Positions 21,914 through 33,725 of a stretch of 64,000 nt of DNA are shown here, one piece after another. The translations under genes were made by a program, and so were the position numbers. A model generated the notes under the pieces. The model did no database searches. It had not been told where the DNA came from and saw only the letters and a program-made list of their open reading frames with translations. Each line of letters begins with the position of its first letter. The stretch's first letter is position 1. The DNA is taken from contig NC_081554.1 in assembly GCF_963082655.1 (NCBI RefSeq), positions 58,052,369-58,116,368 on the forward strand, read 5' to 3'. This DNA comes from Stomoxys calcitrans (Eukaryota > Arthropoda > Insecta > Diptera > Muscidae).

Positions 21914-22034
21914 TATATGAGCCCCATATTACCATAGTCGATAAAAGAGTCATGTTTCATTTCTGTCCTATATTGTATAAGACAGAAATGAAACATGACT
22001 CTTTTATCGACTATGGTAATATGGGGCTCATATA
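21914..22034. repeat. perfect 54-bp inverted repeat, 13-nt loop
   Basis: Bases 21914-21967 are the exact reverse complement of 21981-22034. The 13-nt spacer is ctatattgtataa. The arms come from the surrounding Helitron-like family ('gagccccatattaccatagt'), so one arm is a local inverted copy. A transcript could fold into a long perfect hairpin. Confidence 0.95.
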
Positions 22035-22111
22035 GGGAGGGGGTTACTTTTTGAAGGTGGGATGGTACCTCAGACATTCTGCCTAAATATGGATGCAAAA
22101 TTCGTGCTCTA

Positions 22112-22370
22112 CTCCCAAATACCTTCCACTTAAGCCCGAATTGGCTTGCTTGATAAATATTTAGGGATTGAAGGGCGTTTTGGGGCTGGGTCTGGCACTG
22201 AGCCATTTGACCTGCAAATAGGTATCAAATTCATTCTTTCCTCCCAAATACCTTCCACTTAAGCCCGAATTGGCTTGCTTGATAAATATTTAGGGATTGA
22301 AGGGCGTTTTGGGGCTGGGTCTGGCACTGAGCCATTTGACCTGCAAATAGGTATCAAATTCATTCTTTCC
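22112..22370 (+). repeat. perfect 129-bp tandem duplication
   Basis: The segment starting 'tcccaaataccttccactta' occurs at 22113 and again at 22242 with no difference noticed over the whole 129 bases, ending 'aaattcattctttcc' each time. Either a very recent duplication or an assembly artefact. Confidence 0.9.
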
Positions 22371-24637
22371 TCCCAAAACGCTTTCATTTGATTCCAACGT
22401 AGCCATGATCGGTTAATATACCCATTTGGGCAGTTTTTGATGGTGGGGACACCTCCCATACATGCTCTTCATTTTTATTTGCCATATTCGTAATCTACTA
22501 CCAAAAACCTTTCATTTGAGTCCCATATTGACATGAACGTCCAATATGTCTGTTTTGGGGTAGGGGCGGCCCAAATAAAATATATGCCAGATTCGTTATC
22601 TAAATATGTAGGGATTGGTTGGCATTTTGGGGCTGGGTCTGGGTTTGGCACTTAGGCACTTTGCCCTTAAAATAGATATTAAATTCTTTCTTTACTGCCA
22701 AAAAGCTTTCATTTGAGTTCAATGTAGCCATGATCGGCTAATATGCCCATCTGGGCAGTTTTTGATGGTGGGGACATCTCCCATACATGGTTGTTCGTTT
22801 TATCTTCGTTTTTCGTTTTCTAGTCTCCAGTACCTTTCATTTAATACCCATATCGTGCCCATCAGTCCACTTTTGGTTTTGGGTGGCGTTTTTGGGATAA
22901 GAGGGAGTGTCCGCTACCATGCGATATCTAAAAATTATATAACCTATGTCTCCTTCCACAAAAACCTACAGAATCTGTGAAAATTTTAAGAAAATCGGAA
23001 TTTGGTTCTACGGAACAAACAAACCAACCGAGTCTCATATAATCATGATGGGTCGTATACCCAATTGGGGCGTTTTTGGGGCTTAGGGTGACCCCCTACA
23101 TTTCGTTCTGGTTTGTATGCTAGATTCGTAATCTACTGCCGAATACTTTTCATTTGAGTCCCATATTGATAGGAACATCGAATATATCTGTTTAGAGGAG
23201 TTTTGGGGTTAGGGCAACCTCCTGAGTACTTGGACCCAAAATTTAATTTGACATTCGTTTTTTAGTCTCCAATACCTTTCATTTGATACCCATATTGTGC
23301 CTATCGGGCCACTTTTGGTTTTGGATGGCGTTGTTGGGGTAATGGGGAGAGACCCCCCCTATCCGCCTACGATTCCTTCCAGACAAACTAACACAATCTG
23401 TGACAATTCTAAGAAAAACGCTTCAGCCGGTTTTGATTCTACGGAACAAACAAAAAAACAGAGTCCCATATGGTCGTAATTGGCCAACATACCCATTTGG
23501 GGTGTTTTGGGGGGTGGGTTGACCCCCTACACTTCGTTCTGGTTTGTTTTCCAGATTCGTAATTTACTCCCGAATGTCTTTCATTTTAGACCCATATTGA
23601 TATGGACGTTCAATTTGTCTGATATTAGAAGTTTTGAGGTTAGGGCGACTTCCTGGGTACTTGGACCCTAAATTTAATATGATATTCGTTTTCTAGTCTC
23701 CAATACTTTTCATTTGATTCCCATATTGTGCCAATCAGTCTACTTTTGGGTTTGGGTGGCGTTTTTGGGGTAAGGGGGAGGTTCCGTCCCCATCCGATTT
23801 CTAAAAATTATATAACAGACGTTCCTTTCCACAAAAACCTACACAATCTGTGACAATTCTAAGAAAATCGTTTCAGCGGTTTTTGATTCTCCGGAACAAA
23901 CAAACAAACCGAGTCCCATATGGTCGTAATTGGCCAACATATCCATTTGGGGTGTTTTGGGGGGTGGGGTGACCCCCTACACTTCGATTTGTATGCTTGA
24001 TTCGTAATCTACTCCCGAATACCTTTCATTTGAGCTCCATATTGATATGGACCCTCAATTTGTCTGGTTTTGGAAGTTTTGGGGTTGGGGCGACTTCCTG
24101 GGTCCACTGGGTCCTTATCGGTCCACTTTCCATTTGGGGTGTTGTTTTTGGGGTAACGGGGGAGGGTCCGTCCCCCCTCCGATATGAATAAATTTTAAAG
24201 CCTTTTCTTTCATCCTGACTATATTCGTAATCTACTCCCTAATACCTTTCATTTGAGTCCCGTATTGTCATGCTCGCCCAATAAACCTATTTTAGGGTGG
24301 TTTTGGGGTTGGGGCGGCTCCCCTGTTACTTGGACCCAATTTCGAATATGAAATTTGTACTCTACTCCTGAATACCTTTCATTTGATTCCCATATAGTCC
24401 TGATCTGTACACTTTTATTTTTGGGTAGTACTCTTGGGATAAAGGGGAGGGTCCGCTCCCCTTCCGATATCAAAAAATTATACAGCCTTTGTTTCCTTCC
24501 AAACCAAACTACCCGATCTGTGAAAATTTCAAGCTAATCGATTCAGCATTTGACCATGTCTGTGAAAATCTTTGAAAATTTCAAGCTAATCGGTTCAGAA
24601 TTTGGCCATCTCTGTCCGTTTGTTTTTCTCACTGACT

Positions 24638-26474
24638 GTGGAAAACACACCAACTTTCGAGCAAGTTAGACAAGACGCCTGAAATTTTGCACAACTACTT
24701 CCTGTTGGTGTAGTAGGTCGGTTGGGTTTGTAAATCTGCCAAATCGGTCCATTTTGAATGTAGCTTCCATATAGATTTTCCAATTTGTCTTATTGAGCCC
24801 TCTTGGTGGCTTAATTCCAGTGCTATTTGGCCGTTTTTCCAACGAGATGTTTTGTTTCCAATAACTGTACCAAGTATGGCCTAAATCGGTCCATTGCCAC
24901 ATAATTCGATCTTCAGATAAGGCATCATGAGCCTCTGTACCAAGTATGGCTTAAATTTGTCCACTGCCATATGATTCGATCTTCAGAACTTAGAGGGCGA
25001 CCTCTAGAGGACGCAATTTTTATTCGTCATATTTTGCTACGACTTCCAATAACTGTGATAAGTGTGGTGTAAATTAGTCCATAGCCTGATATAGCTGACA
25101 TATAAACCGATCTCCAGAATTGGTTTCTTGTACCCCTAGAGGTTGCAGTTCTTATCCGATCTCCTGGTTTTGTTTCTTGAGCTTCTAGAGGGCGCAATTC
25201 CTCTCCGATTTGTCTAAAAAGTTGCACGTGGTGTTTAGGAACGACTTCCAACAACTGTGCTTAGCATAGTTCAAGTGAGTTCATAACCTGATATAGCTCC
25301 CACATAAACCGAACTTTCATTTTGCCTTTTTGTGCCTCTAGGGGGCGCAGTTCTACTCTGTTTTGACTGATATTTTGTACGTGATGATTTGATTTGATTT
25401 CCTACAACTATATGCCAGTAATGAGTTATGGTCTAAATCGGTCTATTGCCTGATAAATCGATCTCCCGATTTAACTTCTAGAGCATCTAGGGGGCGAAAT
25501 CCTTTTCCGATTTGGCTGATATTTTGCTTTGTTGTGTCTTCCAATAACTGTGCCAAGTATGATCTAAAGCGGTTTATTACCTGATATAGTTGCCATATAA
25601 ACCGATCTTCAGATTAGATTTCAAGAACCTCTAGAGGGCGCAATTGATATCCAATTTGGCTGCAATTTTCCACATTATGTTCTTGCTATGACCAATAACT
25701 GTGCCAAATATGGTACAAATCGGTATGTTACCTTATGTAGCGGCCTTCAAAAGTCGATCTTCAGATAAGACTTCTCCTCTAGAGGGCGCAATTCTTCTCC
25801 CTTTTGCTTTACATTTTATACGTGATTTTTATTTTGACTTCCAACAACTGTATCAAGCATGGTCCAAATCAGTCTATTACCTGATATAGTTGCCATTTAA
25901 ACCGATCTTCAGATCTTACTTCTTTAGCCTCTAGAGGGCGCAATTCTTCTGCGCTTTGCGTGAGATTTGTTTTGTTTTATACGTGATTTTAGTTTTGACC
26001 TCCAACAACTGTGTCAAGCATGGTTCAAATCATTCTATTACGTGATATAGCTGCCATTTAAACCGATCTTCAAATTTCACTTCTGGAGCCTCTAGAGGGC
26101 GCAATTATTATCCGATTTGGCTGAAATGTTACCCATAGAGTTTGGTTTTGACTTTGAACAACTGTGACATCTATGGTCCAAAACGGTCTATTACCTGATA
26201 TAGCTTGGCTATAACCCGATGTTCATATTAGCCTCTTGAGGGCGCTCTTGTTGAGCCTCTAGAGGGCGCAATTATTTTTCGATTTGTCTGAAATTTTGAA
26301 CTTAATGTCTTTCTATGACTTCTAACAGCCTTGCATATGTACGCTCTATATTGGTCTAGAACTTTATAGATCTCCTATATATATTTGAAAAAGTCATTCA
26401 AAGAACTTATTCCGTACCATACATGATGGAGGGTATATAAGAGTCCGCCCGGCCGAACTTAATGCACTCTTAAT
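24638..26474 (+). mobile_element. DINE-1-like element, 5' terminus missing
   Basis: It starts within the 5' module ('aaaacacaccaactttcgag', 'cctgaaattttgcacaacta', 'gtaggtcggttgggtttgta'). About eleven diverged core units follow ('gatatagctgccat', 'ctagagggcgcaattc', 'ttccaataactgtg'), then the 3' end 'catgatggagggtatataag', 'gtccgcccggccgaactta' and 'gcactctt'. The TATACCC terminus and the GTCC tract are lost at the junction with the Helitron-like block. Non-coding. Confidence 0.7.
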
Positions 26475-27231
26475 TAAACCCAAAGTTTTATTAAATGTAA
26501 GCCCTTTTCCGTTAAGCGATTAAATTGTTGACTTTTAAGTCTACCATTAAAAATTACTCACATACATGTAATGAAAAAATTGAGGCCCGCCTACCAATTG
26601 TGAGGATGGCTAAAAGCTTGTCTACCATTGTTGTGGGGAATTTAAGTAATGACCATTACCATTACCAGGAATATGTGGACCGTTGACAAAAATTATGTGA
26701 AACACACCAGCAAACGAAATGAAAAACCATGGCACCATAAGACTATGGCTATGCTAGGCGAAGGATGGCCGGCCTAGCCTTTATGAAAATTGTTAATTGT
26801 TGTGCGTGCGTGCATGTAGAAGCCATGTGTGAATGGACACACACACACATACACACAGACATTCATAAAAGTCAGTTATGCAAATCACCTCACTTTATCA
26901 CTGAGCCTTGTTATGATGATAATCATGTCGCTGTGAAGGAGGAAATGGACGAAAGAGCATATAATCAAATTTAATTGGTATTATTGTCTGTTGAAACATT
27001 GACATTTCATCATGAAATTACAGAGAGCAGATCAGTTAATGGCTTAAAGGAAGGTGAAGAGGAGGAATTATTTTTTTTCAATAAAAAAATATGATCAAAT
27101 AAAAGAAATTTATGATTAAAAACTTTCAATAGGAAAATTTTTAAAATTATCATTTCTAGAGGAAAAGATTTCATGGGAATATTTATTTTAAGAGAAATTT
27201 TATAGAAAATTTTTTTAATTTTTTTATAGCT
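26475..27231. other. unique-looking DNA, decayed 29-bp repeats at right
   Basis: There is a short CA run near 26840-26860. From 27110 to 27215 the words 'aataggaaaatttttaaaat' and 'tcatttctagagg' recall the 29-bp satellite. No gene is supported. Confidence 0.35.
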
Positions 27232-29402
27232 GGTCGTCGAGACTCTTAGTTCTGAAAAACTATCAGCTTCATTGTCTACTCTAAAATACCACTTATTTAA
27301 ACCCCATATTGCCATGGGATGAGGCTTCCCCTAAACACTTGGTACCACATTTGAATATTAGATTCGTATTCCATTCCCAAATTCCTTTTGTTTAAGCCCA
27401 TATTGTCATGGCCAATACATAACTCCTGTTTGTGAGGTGTTTTGGGAAGTGGTGGACCCCAAGAAACTTGCTCCTGAAAGTTGGTATCAATTTTGTACTA
27501 TACTCCCAATACCTTTCATTTGAGCCCCATATTGCCATGGTTGGTAAATATGTACTATTTAGGGGTGTGTTGGGTAGTGGGGTGGTTCCAAAGCACTTAG
27601 CCCTGAACAAATATAAGCATCGTGTTCTAGTATCTAATATAATTTGTTTGAACCCCATTTTGGCATTGGTTTATATGAGATGAGGCGTCCCCCAAACACT
27701 TGATCCCAAAATGGAAAATCAAATCGGTTTTCTAATCTGAGACATCTTTCATTTGAGCCCCTTATGGCAATAATCAGCAAATATTGCCGGTTTGGGGGGT
27801 AGGCTCTAAAAACTATTAACATCCATAACATCTTTGAGCCCCGAATTGTCATAGTCAGCGAATACGTCCTTTTTTGGGGTTGTTATGGGGGTGGGACGTT
27901 CCCTAGACAGTTATTCCCGAATGCTCATATCCGATTCGTTCTCTACTCCCAAATACCTTTGAGCCCTATATATCCGCAGTCGGCAAACATGTCATGTTTG
28001 GGGGTTGGGGAGGCCACTCGGGGACTTGGCTATGACAATATATATCACATTCGTATTCTACTCTAAAACCCCTTTTAACTGAAAACCATATTTGTATGGT
28101 CGGTAAATTTGTCCTCTTTGGAGGAGGGGGCAGCCTCCTATGTAAAGTCGTTACCGAATGTTGATATCAGATTCGCGCTCTGCTCCCAATGACCTTTCAT
28201 TTGAACCACTTTGGTTGCTACGGTCGGTAAATATGTCTTTGTGAGTTGTTTTGAAGGAGGGGAACCCCTCATACACATGGTTTAACATTTGTAAAATCAG
28301 ATATCTCAAATACCTGTTATTTGAGCCTCATACTGACATGGTCAGTTATACGGCCTATTTGGAAAAGCGGATGACCCCCAGAAGCTTGGCCACGAAATTA
28401 TATATCAGTTTCGTGCTCTACTCCCAAATACCTTTAATTTGAGCCCTATATTGCCATGGTCGGTACATATATCCGATTTAGGGGTGTTTTGGGGGTGGGA
28501 CAGCCCCCCAAACACTTGACTCCATATTTGAGTATCATATTCCTTTTCCACTCTCAAATATCTTTAATTTGAGTCGCATACTGTCGTGATTGGTCACTAA
28601 ATATTTTTGGTAGGTTTTGGCGTGGGGCGGCCCCCTAGGTATCCCATCTGAAATTCAGATACTAAAATACCAAATATTTCGTTCCAATGTGAATATCATA
28701 TTGGTGCTCTACTCCCAAAAACCTTTAATTTGAGCTTCATATTTCTATGGTCGGTAAATATATCCGGTATGGGGGTATTTTTAGAGATGCTCTAGTCTCA
28801 AGCACCTATAATTTGAGACCCATATGTAATTATTGGTTTATATATCCATTTGGTAAGTTTTGGAGGTGGCGCAGCCTCCTTAGATATCCCACTCTAAATA
28901 AGGATACAACATTTCTGTTTTTGAGTTATAATAAACAAACCAAATTTCGCTTAAATCGCACCAGCCATATCCGAGATCTGGCGTTTTTGAAAATAGGATA
29001 AGGGGAGGGTCCGCCCATTAAAGTTTAAATGTTAGATCTATTGGGTTGCCCAAAAGGTAATTGTGGATTTTTTAAAAGAAAGTAAATGCATTTTTTATAA
29101 AACTTAGAATGAACTTTAATCAAATATACTTTTTTTACACTTTTTTTCTAAAGCATGCTAAAAGTAACAGCTGATAACTGACAGAAGAAAGAATGCAATT
29201 ACAGAGTCACAAAATTTGTCAACCCCGACTATATGAAAAATCCACAATTACTTTTTGGGCAACCCAATACTTTGCTTTCTTAGTTTTGGTGGCGACAGTA
29301 GTTAAACACTTTGCCCCGAAAGTGTATATCAGATTCATACTCTACTCCCAAAAACCACATTTGAGCTACATATTGGTATAGTCGGTATATTTGTGTGGTT
29401 TA
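27232..29402 (-). mobile_element. Helitron-like family block, ends not defined
   Basis: Many copies of 'tttcatttgagccccatatt', 'gccatggtcggtaaatatgt', 'cgtgctctactcccaaatac' and G-rich 'ttttgggggtgggac' spaced roughly 120-180 bp. This matches the 20.5-24.6 kb block. No CTAG hairpin end was found. A MITE is inserted at 29041-29267, and the family resumes on its right to about 29402. Non-coding. Confidence 0.5.
29041..29267 (-). mobile_element. mariner-type MITE
   Basis: TTGGGTTGCCCAAAAGGTAA at the left and the complementary end 'ttttgggcaaccc' then AA at the right. TA duplications lie at 29039-29040 and 29268-29269. Reverse orientation relative to the copy at 1888, and 10 bp shorter than the 237-bp form (part of 'agctgtgaaaaaat' is missing). 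Confidence 0.9.
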
Positions 29403-30260
29403 ATAAGTATACCGATCAACTCACAATCACTTTCTGATTCGATTTAGCTATGTCCGTCTGTCTGTCTGTCCGTTTGTCTGTCCGTCAGTCCATGTTAATT
29501 TGTGTACAAACTACAGGTCACAATTTTCATTCGATCGTCTTCAAATTTGGTGTGGGCACGTTTTTTGAGCTAGAGACGAGCCTATTGAATTTGGGAAAAA
29601 TCGGTTCAGATTTGGATATAGCTCCTATATATAGCTATATATGTTCGTCCGATTTGCAGTAATACTGCAATAAAATGGTCTTTTGATAACCGCTTCTCTC
29701 AAAATTTGGCACGAAGGATTTTCTTGTGACTTCCGATATTAGAGGTAAATTTCATAGAAATCGGTTCAGATTTGCATATAGCTCCCATATATATGTTCGT
29801 CCGATTTGCAGTAATAATGCAATAAAATGGTCATTTGTTAACCGATTCTCTCGAAATTTGGCAGGAAGGATTCTCTAATGACTCTCGACATTACTGGTGA
29901 ATTTCAGAAAAATCGGTGCAGATTTAGATAAAGCTCTAATATATATGTATCGCCCGATTTTTACTCCTAGAGCCACTGCAAGCGCATTTGTTGACCAATC
30001 TTCCCAAAATTTTGTACAACGCTTTCCTTCACGACTTCCACAATGTCTATAAAGTTTGCTCGAAATGGGTTCGGGATTAGACATAGCTCTCATATATACA
30101 TTCTCGTCCAATTTGCAGTAATATTGCAATCAAATGGTCATTTGTTAATCGATTCTCTCGAAATATGGCAGGAAGGATTTTCTCTTGCTTCTCGATGTTA
30201 TAGATGAATTTCATAAAAATCGGTTCAAATTTAGATATAGCTGTCATTCTTTATATATTG
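29403..30260 (+). mobile_element. DINE-1-like element, third core type
   Basis: It has 'tttagctatgtccgtctgtc' and a GTCC/GTCT tract (29448-29492). Units follow with 'aaaatcggttcagatttgga', 'tatagctcccatatatatgt', 'tcgtccgatttgcagtaata' and 'ctctcgaaatttggcaggaa'. The core differs from the two other types in the window but shares the module order. The 5' end is only 'taagtataccgatcaactca', and no 3' palindrome is seen. Confidence 0.6.
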
Positions 30261-31447
30261 CAAAGTTTTTGCAAAATTTTATTTTGGTAATAAAATTTGT
30301 CAAAAGATTCTTACCGTAGAATATTTTGTCAAAACTTCTCTTTCTCTATAAAAAAAACGAATGTCAACCTACCGTTGGGGTCACACATTTTCGCTCCTTC
30401 ATTTTCATTTTCAATACCCACATAACATAATATTTGAACATACCACTCTCTCTTATAGATAGGTGGTGTCATTATAGGCCCACAAGCATTAGTATGTGTG
30501 TGTGTGTGTGGAACCCAATAATACTCACCTAAGTAAATAAGTATAAGAGTATGCATGTGTGTATATATTGAAAACTTCATGGACTTGTCTGTATATCTAC
30601 ATAACTGTATACCTCATCATGTGGTTTTTGGTATGTCTGGCTCTGCCAGGCATAAGCAGTGTCTGGCTGTGTGTGCGAACAAATACGATTATTTACCGTC
30701 TGGTCACTTGGTCAGTCGGTCGAATTTGTAATATGCTGGAAAATATGTTGGCCACAATCGATAAACAACATGCGCACATATTGTGTACTTAAATATGTCA
30801 GTGAATTTGTTATGAGATAGACTGTTAATAGTTTGGACTTATTTTGAGAGAGCTGATATTGAAATCAAGGCAAATCAATCATTTTTGACAGTCGTTAATA
30901 TAAAATCAATAAATAAAAATAGAAAAACCAAATATCTATTTATAAATATCTTAATGTGAGGCATATTTAAGTGTGATACATCAAATGAACTTGGATGATA
31001 TCGATAACTATTATCGCATGGTATCGATAAGTATTTGATATAATTTTTCCCTGAAAGTCTGTCTATTGTAGTGTATTTGGCTTGCACTGGTTAGAGCATA
31101 TATAAGACACGGCCTTAGTCACTTAGATTGTGGTACACCTATGCGTATGAGTGTTGCAGCGAACATTACACATAACTCATACGGCACCCTGAACCAGTGC
31201 TTATGGTTTCGCATAGGAATGACTACAACAAAGTAGCTACACCTTTTGAGCAATAACTTCGGTTCTAGTAGGAATTTTTAAGGTAGGTAAAAAGCCAATT
31301 GCAGGCAAGAAAAGAAGCCTTCTCTCTAATTAACAGACATGGAATTTGTTAAAGTGTGAAAATTGTTAATTTTTATATTTGTTTTTTTTTGATATTCATG
31401 AAGAAAACACTTAAATTGTTATTTAGTCCCTGCTCTATATACAGATA
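30261..31447. other. unique-looking DNA; two TATCGATA sites
   Basis: The start (30262-30345) resembles decayed 29-bp repeats. Exact TATCGATA sites are at 30999-31006 and 31022-31029. No exon or element is recognised. Open frames such as 30559-30792 show no domain. Confidence 0.35.
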
Positions 31448-31449
31448 AA

Positions 31450-31785
31450 CAAGAAGGCCACGTAGCGTAGAGGTAAAGATGTTTGTCTATGACCGCGGAG
31501 GTAAAGATGTTTGTCTATGACCCTGAAAGCTTGGGCTTGAACCCTGGCTAGAACATCAGAAGAAAATTTGCAGCGGTGGTTTTCCCCTTCTAATGCTGGC
31601 GATATTTGTGAGGTACTATGCCATGTAAAAACTTCTCCCCAAAGAGGTGTTGCACACCGTTCGGACTCACCTATAACAAAAGGGTCTATTATCAATGAGC
31701 TTAAAACAAAAATCGGGCAGCACAAATTGATATGTGGAAAGAATTTTCCTGTTCCTTAAAGGAATAGTCATGGGAAATTTAGTTT
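31450..31785 (+). mobile_element. tRNA-derived SINE with duplicated head segment
   Basis: It starts 'aaggccacgtagcgtagagg'. The stretch 'gaggtaaagatgtttgtcta' is present twice (31469 and 31498), a ~29-bp duplication inside the tRNA-like head. The B box is degraded (GCTTGAACCCT). Body and tail follow in order to 'aaaggaatagtcatgggaaa'. Confidence 0.75.
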
Positions 31786-32890
31786 GGCGTTTAATTTGGC
31801 TACACATAATCGTATATACTCTCCTTCACAGATCTTTTCGTCAAATTTTATAAACAATTTTTTTTATAGGCAGATTAGAAAGTTTATATGGGAGCTATAT
31901 ACCAATGTAAACCCTCTTTACCATGAATATTAAAAGTCCTAACAAAACACTTTGTGCAAAAAAAAATCTCAACCAAAACGCATTCTCCTATCTCATGACA
32001 CTACTCAACTGCAGCGAAATAACAAAGAATGCAAAATTTTTAATCATCCTTTGCTCAAAAATGTATGCCAGCATGATGACAAAGCCAAAATAACGTCATC
32101 GCCATGAACACACAGCCTAACAATGCAAATGGTTGCCAGCAATTCCCCTGACAACGCCTTCCATCAGCTGTGATTTAACCGAAATACCATAGACCATGGC
32201 GTAGATGATAAAACTTTTCATTGGCCTACTGACTGTGTGGCTGCTAACTGGGGCCCAGCATGCCATTGCAGTTTTTCTCGGTAAATGGTGTTAATGACGC
32301 AAAACTTTTCTAAACGCATCCAGCCACTGCGGAAGAGAGACAACCAAAATGCACTCGTCAAACTTAAATAGGAGTACAGTAGTGAATGCATTTGGCGGAA
32401 TGGCGGTATGCATTTGCCTAAATGGCAAATGCATGGCATGCTTTAAAACTCACACGACAAAGGAAGGAAGATAAAATAGCTACCAACTAATTGATAAAAG
32501 CGAACATGCTAAGGTAGGCAGGAGCATGCTAATAGCCAGCTATGCTGCGACATACGACAAATTTGTTTGAATTTTTAGCTATGAAGCATAGGAAAGAGGA
32601 AAGATAGTGCAAATGGGTATCGCAGTAGGTGTTGTTTAAAACGTCAACAAAAATTTGTGTGAGTTTTAGTTAGGTAATGCATTCACTCATCAATCAATGG
32701 CGGCCACATACATGAAAACAGCCATTCACAGCGTGAAGCATTCGACAAAATTCGACAAGATGAGCTAGAAGTAGTCATCACTACACCAGCCACATAAGGC
32801 TATCCATCACATTGAACAACAGGTTTATAGGATCGTGTATGCCGAGTTTTCCAGACAATGACTTGGAATGTATAGTAAAGGGTGTTTTTT
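31786..32890. other. mostly unique DNA with one small DINE-1-like fragment
   Basis: The stretch 31878-31970 ('aagtttatatgggagctata', 'aaaacactttgtgcaaaa') is a reversed DINE-1-like core fragment. An 11-bp inverted repeat (arms ATGCATTTGCC 32408-32418 and GGCAAATGCAT 32424-32434) lies in the remainder. 'aagggtgttttttta' at 32878 resembles the terminal sequence of the mariner-like element at 38300. No gene is supported. Confidence 0.4.
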
Positions 32891-32992
32891 TATACCCTCC
32901 ACCATGGGATGTGGGTATGGGAATGTGGGTCGTCCTACCATTAGTAACGCATCGAAATATTGATCTGAGACCCAACAAAATATATATATTAG
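32891..32992 (+). mobile_element. DINE-1-like 5'-end fragment
   Basis: 'tataccctccaccatgggat' then 'gtcctaccattagtaacgca', 'tcgaaatattgatctgagac' and 'ccaacaaaatatatatatt'. It is cut off at the point where a complete copy would read 'cttgatcg'. The next sequence starts TTAGGGTGGGGCGA, which may be the end of another element. Confidence 0.65.
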
Positions 32993-33411
32993 GGTGGGGC
33001 GATTTGAAAATCTTAAGCGGCCTTTCCTATTTCCGATTTTTGGGATTGTACTGAGCAAAGAAGTCCACTAGACCATACGTTTACGGTGAAAATCGAGCCT
33101 CCAGAGTTTGACTTGCACCCTTTCCTTAGACTTTTGTCACATTATTTTGGATATTCTGACCCATAACAGCCAAACCATTGAGATTTTCGATCCAATGCTG
33201 AGACGAAAATGTTAGCCAAGACAATGGTTGAGAGCTTTCTAGTACATCGCAATAGAATTGGAACGCTCCTTCAGGCAGTTATGGCTTTGTGAAAGTGCAA
33301 ATTCTTGTGATAAATTGCTATCAACAACTGAAAATGGAATTTCACCAATATTTTCCCAAAAAATCTGCATTTCTACAAGACCAAAACTGCCTTAAGGAGC
33401 GTTCCAATGCT
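32993..33411. other. unassigned sequence beginning TTAGGGTGGGGCGA
   Basis: No coding signal. 'aaggagcgttccaatgcttt' near 33393 is the approximate reverse complement of 'tggaacgctccttcaggcag' near 33259, so a diffuse inverted repeat is present. It may be a fragment of an unidentified DNA transposon. Confidence 0.3.
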
Positions 33412-33715
33412 TTTGCCTGATATAGCTGCCATATAAACTAATCTCCCGATTTGACTTCTTGAGCCTCTAGAAGGCGAAATTCTCATACGACTTGGCCAAA
33501 ACTGTGCACAAGGCAATTTGTTTTGAATTTCAACAAGTGTGCCAAGTATGACTCAAATGGGCTTATTACCTTATATAGCTGCTCGGATCTTGATTTTTGA
33601 GCCTCTAGAAAGTACAACTTTGTCTTCGAAAAGTCGTTCCAAGAAGGGTCCAAATAGGTTTATAACCTGGGCAATTTTTAGTCGACTTCAACTCAGAGAA
33701 GATTGCTTATCGCCA
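33412..33715 (+). mobile_element. DINE-1-like core fragment
   Basis: About two core units: 'tgcctgatatagctgccata', 'tgacttcttgagcctctaga', 'gccaagtatgactcaaatgg'. No element ends. A complete 5' end of the same family follows at 33726. Confidence 0.6.
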
Positions 33716-33725
33716 TTAATTTATA

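Larger units (their letters stand above)
20547..24637 (-). mobile_element. Helitron-like element or composite, reverse orientation, with nested insertions
   Basis: The left edge reads CTAG (20547-20550) then 'ccgtacccggctcgctcagc', the reverse complement of a GC hairpin followed by CTAG and T, as at 18482. Inside are repeated blocks of 'tcatttgagtcccatattg', 'aatctactcccgaatacctt', GGGG-rich 'ttttggggtggggcgac' and 'cggaacaaacaaac' (near 23013, 23440, 23896 and 24500). Nested within are a MITE, three SINE pieces, a perfect 54-bp inverted repeat and a 129-bp tandem duplication. The length suggests more than one copy or amplified internal units. No coding sequence. Confidence 0.5.
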
